From Aldehydirespirator sp028819505 (GTDB lineage: Bacteria > Actinomycetota > Acidimicrobiia > Acidimicrobiales > Aldehydirespiratoraceae), in the NCBI GenBank assembly GCA_965207755.1, contig OZ242297.1, forward strand, positions 3,596,001 through 3,660,000: 64,000 bases of DNA. The letters are read 5' to 3'. Shown one piece after another: positions 53,601 to 60,150 of this stretch (position 1 is the stretch's first letter; each line of letters opens with the position of its first letter). The translations under genes were made by a program, and so were the position numbers. The notes below the pieces were generated by a model, which saw only the letters and a list, made by a program, of their open reading frames with translations, did no database searches and had not been told where the DNA came from.

Positions 53601-54049
53601 CGGTCGTTCACTGGAACCTGCCCTACAACCCTGTGGACCTGGAGCAGCGGGAGGGGCGGGTCCACCGCTACAAGGGCCACGCAGTGCGGCGCAACATCGC
53701 CGCCACGCTCGGCCCCGAGCTGTTCGACCGCGGACTGCCGTCCGGCGCCGACCCGTGGAACGAACTCTTCGGCGCGGCCGCGCAAGAGCGGACCGACACC
53801 GACAGCGAGATGGTGCCCTACTGGGTGTTCAACGCCGGTCCGGCCAAGATCGAGCGCCATGTGCCGGTCATGCCCTTCAGCCGCGAAGAGGCAGCCCTAC
53901 CGCAGCTGCGCAAGGCGCTCGCCGCGTACCGGCTCGCATTCGGGCAGCCCCGCCAGGAGGAACTAGTGGAATGGTTGGGTGCCAGCCTCAGCGACACGGA
54001 TCTCAAGCAGCTGACCGAACGGCTCCGCATCGACTTGTCGCCCCCCTGA
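50678..54049 (+). CDS. Large SNF2-like superfamily 2 helicase
   Basis: 1123 residues. Motifs: Walker A FLVADEVGLGKTHVAKGV (about 44-52), Walker B/DExx LVVLDEFQRFKDLL (about 276), motif III LLLSATPYRMYT (about 316), and motifs V-VI STSIGQEGLDFHLWCHAVVHW and EQREGRVHRYKG (about 989). The region between the two RecA lobes is unusually large (about 600 residues, including a Pro/Arg-rich stretch near 590-650). GTG start overlaps the PLD stop. Helicase plus PLD nuclease recalls DISARM-like logic, but no DUF1998 (DrmB) partner is present. Confidence 0.9.
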   Translation: MSGQTINTEAVLADLKDFQRRTARWAFERMFADDDPAIRFLVADEVGLGKTHVAKGVIAQVIEHLGRTGDERHDIVYVCSNGAIARQNLRKLAPKGIEPVARVDRLTMLPLAELDDGDETRTGINLLAITPGTSLKFGRSTGTFPERCLAYTFLRGHWGKCAMSRSPVKRIFWEGLRSGSRRDRDRWVRDWEKWYRPQIEGSLRHFGTRLEQADRARIADGRPCLRTLFEELVDGLAYKRRIPYELHRGRQEFVGEVRRVMALVGIDALCPDLVVLDEFQRFKDLLQPEPENLAAELAQRLFDYRDPDTGRPTRTLLLSATPYRMYTTSGELEGDHYKDFLDTCSFLFGDPARVERLRDRFRQLRTALTARDSLDRATEICGTIGSDLRAVMARTERLAATPDRDGMLNETETHAAVSSEDLRAYVRIGGLAEAVAHHEPTEYWKSAPYLVNFMEAYRLKQAVAEAAESGLLGGAELDPGPGLLSWDDIEAYQQIDPQNGRLRWLLDDLESHRAFELLWVPPSMRYYDTGSVYESPEAAGFTKRLIFSGWTVVPKVVSSLVSFEAERRAFAARDHRYSAKYRRRGGQRLRFRTPERAGPARPGEASGDRRAAAMTSFLLTWPSPSLARLGDPRPQAPRRPPQGPGIGEKATPATGDRPLASDVLDQVAARLRQAIEPLIQAAPTDGAVDRRWYWAAPLFLDQQRTPEVIDLLLGPDGAGCWEDDAGRGLRAHIAEARAMVDYGPGALGQPPGDLVKVLAELAVGGPAQCALRMISSVCGLPVSDDEGTVEYAAWMAAAFRSFFNAPEVTAVITSGHSGQPDGDEGEGRYWRDVVRHCVDGNLQAVLDEHGHILRDWLGHLSPGDTDRHRKAADDDRRWEAACDIAGKMAEALELRTSSYRVDIPVRKRKGRKIKFGSHRMRTRFAVAFANQGFEDGGEARLGSVSAAFNSPFWPFVLASTSIGQEGLDFHLWCHAVVHWNLPYNPVDLEQREGRVHRYKGHAVRRNIAATLGPELFDRGLPSGADPWNELFGAAAQERTDTDSEMVPYWVFNAGPAKIERHVPVMPFSREEAALPQLRKALAAYRLAFGQPRQEELVEWLGASLSDTDLKQLTERLRIDLSPP

Positions 54050-54110
54050 GAGGGCTGCTTCTTTGCGGGTCGGGGCCCGCGTGTCGCAGGCCAGTGCTTG
54101 ACTGTGACAG

Positions 54111-54464
54111 GTGAACGAGCACGCACCAGCACCCTCGCTCGGCTGGCTCGATTTCGATGCCGCTGTCGTCCCGCAGGCCGCTGCTCAAGTTGCACGCATG
54201 TTACTCTGGCCATGCGAACGAGATCAGTGGTTCTGCGTGTTCGTCTACCAGGTCGACAACCTGACCGAGCCGGCAGCCATCCGGGAACCGCTGCGGTTCA
54301 CTGAGGTCTACCTCGCAGAGGTCACAACCGCGGACTTCCGCCGCAACGAACGGGGCGAGCTGGGCACGAGGACTGCCACGCTGCACGCCGAAGGCGTCGC
54401 CAAGCTGAGACGCAGTTGGGTCTACCTGGACCCCGCCGACAATTCGCCCGAACCCGGCTCGTAG
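54111..54464 (+). CDS. Chimeric ORF: truncated DUF6361-like start joined to an unknown tail
   Basis: 117 residues. The opening MNEHAPAPSLGWLDFD matches the DUF6361-like protein's MNDYAPASSLGWLDLD at 12 of 16 positions, and the DNA around the GTG start matches too. After codon 18 similarity stops and the sequence runs through a copy of the 46496 element, then an unknown tail (FVYQVDNLTEPAAIREPLRF..., LHAEGVAKLRRSWVYLDP). Its 3' end overlaps the convergent methyltransferase by 43 bases. Probably a recombination scar; the tail could still be expressed. Confidence 0.5.
   Translation: MNEHAPAPSLGWLDFDAAVVPQAAAQVARMLLWPCERDQWFCVFVYQVDNLTEPAAIREPLRFTEVYLAEVTTADFRRNERGELGTRTATLHAEGVAKLRRSWVYLDPADNSPEPGS
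54183..54214 (+). promoter_or_regulatory. Regulatory element shared with 46496-46529 (copy 2)
   Basis: AGTTGCACGCATGTTACTCT then GGCCATGCGAACG. It lies inside the ORF at 54111, just after its DUF6361-like opening. Confidence 0.45.
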
Positions 54465-55357
54465 TCACACAGCTTGGGAATGGCCGACACCGCGAGCCGG
54501 GCATAGGCCGGGTCTCGCTCAACACCGGCGCTGCGATAGCCGACATGCTCCGCGGCCGCCAGCGTTGAGCCGGAGCCCGCGAACGGATCGAGCACGACAC
54601 CGGTGCCGAGCGGCAGGATGGCACGCACTGCCTGCCGGAGGAACGCCTGTGGTTTGAGGCTGGGATGCGGTGCGAGTCTCCGCTCCGACCGGCGCGTCGG
54701 CGCCGACGCGATCACGTCCGAGAACGGCCTATCGTCGGAGACGCGCCGCAGTCCGCCAGTGCCCCAGGCCCGCAGGTTGTCTTGAACGCGCCCCTCGAGC
54801 GGCTTGCGGAACAACAGCCACGGCTCCCACTTGGAGCGGGGCATGACCGTGACGCCGGGGAACTCCTCGTGGGCGTTCTTGGGGCGGTCGCCACCCCGCA
54901 TCGTCATGACAAGGCGCACCACCTCGCCCCGCCGCTCAAGACCACCGCTACAGATGGCGCTCGCGACCAGATGAGAGACCAGCGGGTTGGACGCCACCAA
55001 GACGTGCGAACCGGGAACCAGGACCGGTACCAGCACCTCGGCCCACTCACGGAAGAACGAGCACAAGCCGTCGAGATCCTCGGCGGTGAGCGTGGTGAAT
55101 CTGGGCAGGGGGGATCGTTGATGGCCATCGAACGCCGGAGGGAACCGCCACACGCCTCCCTGGCCCACGCGGAGCTTGCGCTGCTGCTGTGGGGTGTACT
55201 CGACCATGCCGTATGGAGGATCGGTCACGACCCCGTGGAAGGTCTGGGGCGGCTGCGCAGCCAGCCATTCCAAGCAGTCACCGACATACAACGAAGCGCC
55301 GCCCACCGTGGCAAAGGGCAGCCAGGCCCCGGCGACTGCGGCCTCAGCCGAACCCAT
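54422..55357 (-). CDS. Beta-class DNA amino-methyltransferase
   Basis: 311 residues. Catalytic motif IV GVVTDPPYGMVEY (about residue 32-44) precedes the SAM-binding motif I VLDPFAGSGSTLAAAEHVGY near the C-terminus, the permuted beta-class order of N4-cytosine/N6-adenine methylases. HPSLKPQAFLRQAVRAILPLGTGV is the usual linker to motif I. ATG at 55357 overlaps the end of the winged-helix gene by 14 bases. No restriction enzyme is adjacent, though the helicase/PLD operon is close and convergent. Confidence 0.9.
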   Translation of the reverse strand: MGSAEAAVAGAWLPFATVGGASLYVGDCLEWLAAQPPQTFHGVVTDPPYGMVEYTPQQQRKLRVGQGGVWRFPPAFDGHQRSPLPRFTTLTAEDLDGLCSFFREWAEVLVPVLVPGSHVLVASNPLVSHLVASAICSGGLERRGEVVRLVMTMRGGDRPKNAHEEFPGVTVMPRSKWEPWLLFRKPLEGRVQDNLRAWGTGGLRRVSDDRPFSDVIASAPTRRSERRLAPHPSLKPQAFLRQAVRAILPLGTGVVLDPFAGSGSTLAAAEHVGYRSAGVERDPAYARLAVSAIPKLCDYEPGSGELSAGSR

Positions 55358-55580
55358 AGACGCCACGGCGCACCCTGTGGAATTGGCCGCCCCGACCTGC
55401 GTTGAGGTTGAGGTAGCTGCGGACCGACGACGCTGCGACGGGGCTTCCCAGTCGAGCCTCAACTGATGCATGGATCTCCTTCACCTTCAGGGGCCTGCCC
55501 GCGTTGGCGAGTACCTGCTCGATGGCGTCGCGGACCTCGCCGGGCCTGCGACGGCCGAAACTCCGAGATGAAGGGACCAT
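55344..55580 (-). CDS. Winged-helix accessory protein of the beta-class methyltransferase
   Basis: 78 residues: GEVRDAIEQVLANAGRPLKVKEIHASVEARLG, then VAASSVRSYLNLNAGRGGQFHRVRRGVYGFG, a helix-turn-helix plus wing. Similar domains occur next to, or fused to, phage and accessory methylases. Start ATG 55580 chosen because TAATGT lies 8 bases upstream; the frame is open to 55658. Its end overlaps the methylase start in another frame, so the two are coupled. Confidence 0.75.
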   Translation of the reverse strand: MVPSSRSFGRRRPGEVRDAIEQVLANAGRPLKVKEIHASVEARLGSPVAASSVRSYLNLNAGRGGQFHRVRRGVYGFG

Positions 55581-55588
55581 CGCTCCGC

Positions 55589-55594
55589 ACATTA
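55589..55594 (-). promoter_or_regulatory. Leaderless-type -10 box of the winged-helix/methylase pair
   Basis: TAATGT on the minus strand, 8 bases before the ATG at 55580. Confidence 0.5.
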
Positions 55595-55726
55595 GACGTC
55601 TCGACGTCGTTAGACGCGGATCCCAGAGTGCCACCAAGCTAGATGCGCCCACTGACAACGTTCGTGGACCTGTCGCCTCCCTGAACCGAGATCGGCTTTC
55701 CGTCTAGGTTGCCGTCACTTTTCGGC

Positions 55727-55732
55727 TATATT
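55727..55732 (+). promoter_or_regulatory. Leaderless-type -10 box of the second DUF4143 ATPase
   Basis: TATATT, 7 bases, ATG at 55740. The preceding GTCACTTTTCGGC is AT-richer than its surroundings. Confidence 0.55.
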
Positions 55733-55739
55733 TGACGAT

Positions 55740-56888
55740 ATGACTTACACAAGGCTGGCACAGGTGCCGGAGCAGAGTTTCTTCCTGCTCGGCATGAGGG
55801 GTGTCGGCAAGAGCACCTGGGCCCGGCAGGCCCTTCCCGACGCGCTGCGCCTGGACCTGCTCGATGAGGCGCTCTTCACGGACCTGCTCGCCGACCCGTC
55901 GCTGTTCCGGCAACTGCTGTCGCGGGTCGGCCCGGGCGACTGGGTGGTGGTGGACGAAGTGCAGCGCATCCCCAGCGTGCTCAACGAGACGCACCGGATG
56001 ATCGAGGAGCGAGGCGTGCGTTTCGCCCTGCTGGGATCCAGCGCCCGGAAGCTCAAGACCGCAGGCACCAACCTGCTCGCCGGCCGCGCCCTGCGCAAGA
56101 CCATGCACCCGCTGACGGCGGCCGAGCTCGGCGAAGACTTCAGCCTCGCCGACGCCCTCCAATACGGCACCATCCCACTGATATGGACCGCGCCCGACCG
56201 CCGAGAGGCCCTCCAGAGCTACACCCAGCTGTACCTGCGCGAGGAGATCCGTGCCGAGGCTGCGGTCCGCAACCTGTCGGGCTTCGTGAGGTTCCTGCCG
56301 GTCGCCGCGGTGATGCACGGCCAGACCGTGAACGCCGCCTCAGTCGCACGCGACGCCGGCATCGCCCGCACGACCGTCAACGGCTACCTCGAGATCCTCG
56401 ACGACACCCTGCTGGCCATGCAACTGCCGGCCTTCGAGGCACGGCTGCGTGTGCGGGAGAGGCGCCGCCCCAAGCTGTACTGGGCCGATCCCGGCCTCGT
56501 GCGCGCCGTCAAGCGTCAGCTGGGGCCGGTGGCCGCCGAGGAGCGCGGCACCCTGCTCGAAGGCTGGGTGCTGGGGCTGCTGCGAGCCCACAACGAGCAC
56601 CAGCGCATCTACGACGACATCGGCTACTGGGCCGCCGCCGAGTCCGCGGCTGAGGTCGACTTCGTCCTCACCCGCGACGGCGAGCACCTCGCCATCGAGG
56701 TCAAGGCGAACACCCGGTACAGCACCGCCATGCTCAAGGGGCTGCGGGCCGTGGCCGATCTGCCCGGCCTGGCCCGACGCATCCTCGTCCACCGCGGCCG
56801 GCGCGTCTTCAGGACCGAGGACGGCATCGACGTCTGGCCCCTGGACAGCCTGCACGAGGCCCTCCGAACCGACCAACTCTGGCCCTAG
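55740..56888 (+). CDS. DUF4143-type AAA ATPase
   Basis: 382 residues: P-loop FFLLGMRGVGKSTWARQ, Walker B DWVVVDEVQRIPSVLNE, sensor RFALLGSSARKLK, the family's ELYLREEIRAEAAVRNLSGFVRFL-like block (here YTQLYLREEI), a winged-helix stretch NAASVARDAGIARTTVNGYLEILDDT, and the DUF4143 nuclease-like end AAEVDFVLTRDGEHLAIEVKA. This class is common in patchy genome regions; some members behave as toxin-like or stand-alone defence ATPases, but function is unproven. Intact, unlike the remnant at 18029. Terminates the defence-like island before pgi. Confidence 0.92.
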   Translation: MTYTRLAQVPEQSFFLLGMRGVGKSTWARQALPDALRLDLLDEALFTDLLADPSLFRQLLSRVGPGDWVVVDEVQRIPSVLNETHRMIEERGVRFALLGSSARKLKTAGTNLLAGRALRKTMHPLTAAELGEDFSLADALQYGTIPLIWTAPDRREALQSYTQLYLREEIRAEAAVRNLSGFVRFLPVAAVMHGQTVNAASVARDAGIARTTVNGYLEILDDTLLAMQLPAFEARLRVRERRRPKLYWADPGLVRAVKRQLGPVAAEERGTLLEGWVLGLLRAHNEHQRIYDDIGYWAAAESAAEVDFVLTRDGEHLAIEVKANTRYSTAMLKGLRAVADLPGLARRILVHRGRRVFRTEDGIDVWPLDSLHEALRTDQLWP

Positions 56889-56963
56889 AAGACGCCTGGC
56901 TGAGATTCCGGAGATCTGGAACGGAACAAGTCCCTCTGGATCGACGGCATGTGGAGCGGGCGG

Positions 56964-58589
56964 CTAGAGCTCCCGCAGGCGGCGGTAGTGGGCGAGCAGG
57001 GACTTGGTGGACGGGTCGTGGCCGGTGTCGGCTGGGGCGGTGCCGGCCTGCAGGTCGGCGGCTATCCCGTCGGCCAGGGTCTTGCCGAGCTCGACGCCGA
57101 ACTGGTCGAAGCTGTTGATGCCCCAGACGGCGCCCTGCACCGCCGTCTGATGCTCGTATAGGGCTACCAGTTGACCGAGCACCGACGGGGTCAGGGCCGG
57201 AGCCAGGATCACCGTGGACGGGCGATTGCCGGGCAGCTCGCGATGGGGGTCGCCCTCCGCCGTCGGGGAGCCGAAAGCCAGCGCGGCAGCCTGGGCGAAG
57301 CAGTTGGCCACCAGGGCCTCGTGACGCTCGGCGGCCCCGGCAACGCCAACAACATCCGCGTCGGGACGGGCCAGCACGATGAAGTCGGCGGGCACGACCG
57401 TGGTGCCCTGGTGCAGCAGCTGGTGGAAGGAGTGCTGGCTGTCGGTTCCCGGGCCTCCCCACACGATCTCGGCGGTGTCGCAGCCCACCGGGCTGCCGTC
57501 GAGACGGACCCGCTTGCCGTTGGACTCCATGATCACCTGCTGCAGCCAGACAGCGAACAGGCGCAGCCTCTCCGAATACGGCACAACCGCCCGCGTCTGG
57601 ATGCCCCAGAAGTCGCGGTACCACACCGACAGCAGTCCCAGCAGCGTGGGGACGCTGGCCTCCGGCCCCGCAGCCACGTGCTCGTCGATGCTGCGCATCC
57701 CGGCCAGCATCGCCGCGAAGTTCTCCTCGCCGACGGCGGCCATCACGGCCAGACCCGCGGCCGACCCCATCGAGAAGCGTCCGCCGACCCAGTCCCACGT
57801 CGCGAACACGTCGTAGGGCTCGATGCCGAACTCGACCGCACGTCTGCGATTCGCGGTCACCGCCACGAAGTGCCGGCCCGCGGCCTCGAAGCCGAGCACC
57901 GGCGCGGCCCAGGCCCGAGCGGCGCGGGCATTGGCCAGCGTCTCGGCGGTGGCGAAGCCCTTCGACACCACGATGAACAGCGTCTCGGCCGGGTCGAGGC
58001 CGTCCAGGCCCGCAGCCAGTGCGGTCGGGTCGATGTTCGACACGAACCGGCACTCAAGATCACCCGAGCGGAACGCGGCCAGGGCCTCGTGGGCCATGGC
58101 CGGCCCCAGCTGCGAGCCGCCGATCCCGATATTCACCACCGTGCGGATCGGCAGATCCGTAGCCCCGCGCCTCTCGCCGGAGCACAGGGCCCGAACGAAA
58201 GCCCCCATCCGTTCACGCTCGGCGGCGATGGCGGGCGCCACGTCGACCCCTCCGGTCACGACAGCCTCGCCGGCCGGAGTCCTCAGGGCGGTGTGCAGAA
58301 CTGCCCGGCCGTCCGTGACGTTGACCGGCTCGCCGGCCAGCATCGCGTCGATCCGCGCCGCCACACCGGCCCGCTCGGCCAGGGCCAGCAGCAACTCGAC
58401 AGTTTCATCGGTCGCCAGATGCCGGGACCAGTCGATCACCAGCTCGCCCGCCGTCGAGGTGCATCGCCCGGGCCGGTCCGGGTCGGTGTCGAACATCCCA
58501 GCGAGATCCACGCCGGCGGCTTGCAGTTCACGGGCGTGCCGGGCCAGCGCGGCCCATTCGGAGGTGGCCGTGATATCCATGGAGGTCAC
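56964..58589 (-). CDS. pgi: Glucose-6-phosphate isomerase
   Basis: Interconverts glucose-6-P and fructose-6-P. 541 residues with RTVVNIGIGGSQLGPAMAHEAL, FVSNIDPTALAAGLDGLDPAETLFIVVSKGF, WVGGRFSMGSAAGL, catalytic-His region IVWGGPGTDSQHSFHQLLHQGT and the C-terminal Lys in STKSLLAHYRRLREL. Start either GTG 58589 (GGAGG 9 bases upstream) or ATG 58580; both keep the family N-terminus. Follows the cytochrome gene on the same strand by 28 bases. Confidence 0.95.
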   Translation of the reverse strand: MTSMDITATSEWAALARHARELQAAGVDLAGMFDTDPDRPGRCTSTAGELVIDWSRHLATDETVELLLALAERAGVAARIDAMLAGEPVNVTDGRAVLHTALRTPAGEAVVTGGVDVAPAIAAERERMGAFVRALCSGERRGATDLPIRTVVNIGIGGSQLGPAMAHEALAAFRSGDLECRFVSNIDPTALAAGLDGLDPAETLFIVVSKGFATAETLANARAARAWAAPVLGFEAAGRHFVAVTANRRRAVEFGIEPYDVFATWDWVGGRFSMGSAAGLAVMAAVGEENFAAMLAGMRSIDEHVAAGPEASVPTLLGLLSVWYRDFWGIQTRAVVPYSERLRLFAVWLQQVIMESNGKRVRLDGSPVGCDTAEIVWGGPGTDSQHSFHQLLHQGTTVVPADFIVLARPDADVVGVAGAAERHEALVANCFAQAAALAFGSPTAEGDPHRELPGNRPSTVILAPALTPSVLGQLVALYEHQTAVQGAVWGINSFDQFGVELGKTLADGIAADLQAGTAPADTGHDPSTKSLLAHYRRLREL

Positions 58590-58617
58590 TTGGATGGGCC
58601 TCCGGTGGCCCGGCCGG

Positions 58618-59439
58618 CTACTCGCCGGCGGCGAGATCGATGCCGTGACCCACAGCGGACTCAGTTAGCAGGGCGCTGATCTCGTCGGGCGAGCCGGTTT
58701 CGAAGGTTGGGGCATCGGCCATCAGTGCGAGCAGCATCTCCTCCTCGAGCGCGGCCGCATCAGCGTCGAGGCCGCCGTGGACGACCCGCTCGTAGTACAC
58801 CACCGAGGCCAGGTCCTCGAGGCTCAGATTGGAGAAGCCGCTCATGCCGCTGGCGAAGCTGTCCACCTCGCGCTGGCCGCCGGGACGGTCCGGGTTGCCG
58901 TAGAAGTCGAGCCCCAGGCGCTTGGTGTCGGCCGTGCCCAGATACACCCAGGACAGGTGGTGGGCCAGACCGTCGAAACCGGGCGCCGGGCCGAAGGTGA
59001 GCAGCAGCTCGCCGTCGTTGAGCTGGCGGCCCGTGGCCGTGCCCGAGCCGTCGGCGCCGTGGCACGAGGCACACGTGCTGTACACGACAGCGCCGTTGTC
59101 GGCCAGCACCAGCTCCTCGGAGTCGGGGGGCTCCAGCATTCCCACGTAGAAGATGGCCCAGACGGGCAGGAACACCATCACCGACGCGGCCCAGTAGGGC
59201 ATCCGCTTGCGGGCGCGGGCGGCCTGCACGTAGGCCGGGTCCGGCTCGGGGGGAGGCACCGGGGCGGCCTCAGGAATGGGAGCGGGAGCAGCCGGGACGG
59301 GTACGGCCGCCGCAACAGCCGCGGCCGGCGGGGCTTCGCCGGCGGGCGCGGCGTCGCCGGCGTCTGAGGGTTCGGTACCGGTCAGCTCGGCCCGTCGCTG
59401 ACGCGAGCGTTCGAGCAGATACTCAGGTACCTCGACCAC
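58618..59439 (-). CDS. Membrane-anchored cytochrome c
   Basis: 273 residues. A charged N-terminus and Ala/Pro-rich linker (1-78), one membrane helix (MPYWAASVMVFLPVWAIFYVGM, about 80-101), then an extracytoplasmic c-type haem domain with CASCHGADGSGTATGRQL and an axial Met near SGMSGFSNLSLEDLASVVYYER. Resembles single-haem subunits associated with actinobacterial cytochrome bc/oxidase or dehydrogenase complexes. The GTG start has a GGAG 8 bases upstream. Cotranscribed with pgi by position, though functionally unrelated. Confidence 0.85.
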   Translation of the reverse strand: MVEVPEYLLERSRQRRAELTGTEPSDAGDAAPAGEAPPAAAVAAAVPVPAAPAPIPEAAPVPPPEPDPAYVQAARARKRMPYWAASVMVFLPVWAIFYVGMLEPPDSEELVLADNGAVVYSTCASCHGADGSGTATGRQLNDGELLLTFGPAPGFDGLAHHLSWVYLGTADTKRLGLDFYGNPDRPGGQREVDSFASGMSGFSNLSLEDLASVVYYERVVHGGLDADAAALEEEMLLALMADAPTFETGSPDEISALLTESAVGHGIDLAAGE

Positions 59440-59568
59440 TTAGCGTCTCCATCGGCGGTGGGGGACGGACCGGACGACGCCGGAGCGGCGAGCCCCGGCG
59501 ACATGAGGATAGGCGGTCTCGCCGCGCTTGGCTTCTTTCTGCGGACGCGAGCCTCTTGGGCGGGCCAG

Positions 59569-60150
59569 CTATGGACTGGCGGGTCCGACAGACAGGCCGA
59601 ACTCCTCGCCCGCGTCGATGAGCGCGTCGAAGAGGTATTGACCGAAGGAGCGGTCGCAGAAGATCAGGTAGGACGGCAATCCGTCGACATCATTGCGAGC
59701 GATGTCACAGGTGACCTTGGCCAATGACGCGGAGGCCACCGCGCCGTCCGGCGTCATCGCGTCGGACCAGTCGAGGCTGCAGACCTTCTCGAGCATCCGG
59801 GGCGCATCCGACCCTGTGACCCGGAACAGGGCGCGCCCATGGGTCCAGTCCAGCGCGGTCACGAATTCTGCCGATTCCAGCCCGTCAAGGGCATCCACAA
59901 CCTCGGCGACCGCGCCGGCCGCTCCCAGGACGATCCACTCGCCGGGCCTCGAACCCAGTACGAGCGCCCCGCCCGCTGCGAGGCTGGACGAACCGAACGG
60001 TGTGCTCATCCGGTCGGCGGCCACACCGCCGGTCTCGGTCCGAATCAACCACTTGGTGGTGGGGCTGGCGTCGGTGAGCATGAGGGGGACACCAGAGGAG
60101 AACTCGTAGCTCTGCACCACCGGGCTCTCGAAGGCAGGTGATTCAGCCAC
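59569..60150 (-). CDS. soxG: Heterotetrameric sarcosine oxidase, gamma subunit
   Basis: 193 residues, GcvT-like small subunit: KWLIRTETGGVAADRMSTPFGSSSLAAGGALVLGSRPGEWIVLG, DALDGLESAEFVTALDWTHGRALFRVTGSDAPRMLEKVCSLD and YLIFCDRSFGQYLFDALIDAGEEFG, as in SoxG. With SoxA it forms the tetrahydrofolate-binding end of the enzyme. GTG start overlaps the soxA stop by 8 bases. Last gene of soxB-soxD-soxA-soxG. 129 bases without a gene separate it from the cytochrome gene. Confidence 0.9.
   Translation of the reverse strand: MAESPAFESPVVQSYEFSSGVPLMLTDASPTTKWLIRTETGGVAADRMSTPFGSSSLAAGGALVLGSRPGEWIVLGAAGAVAEVVDALDGLESAEFVTALDWTHGRALFRVTGSDAPRMLEKVCSLDWSDAMTPDGAVASASLAKVTCDIARNDVDGLPSYLIFCDRSFGQYLFDALIDAGEEFGLSVGPASP

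Noticed and set aside
46635..55580. Calling the island DISARM or BREX
   Set aside because: No DUF1998 (DrmB), no PglX/PglZ/BrxC-type genes; only the general helicase + PLD + methylase theme is shared.
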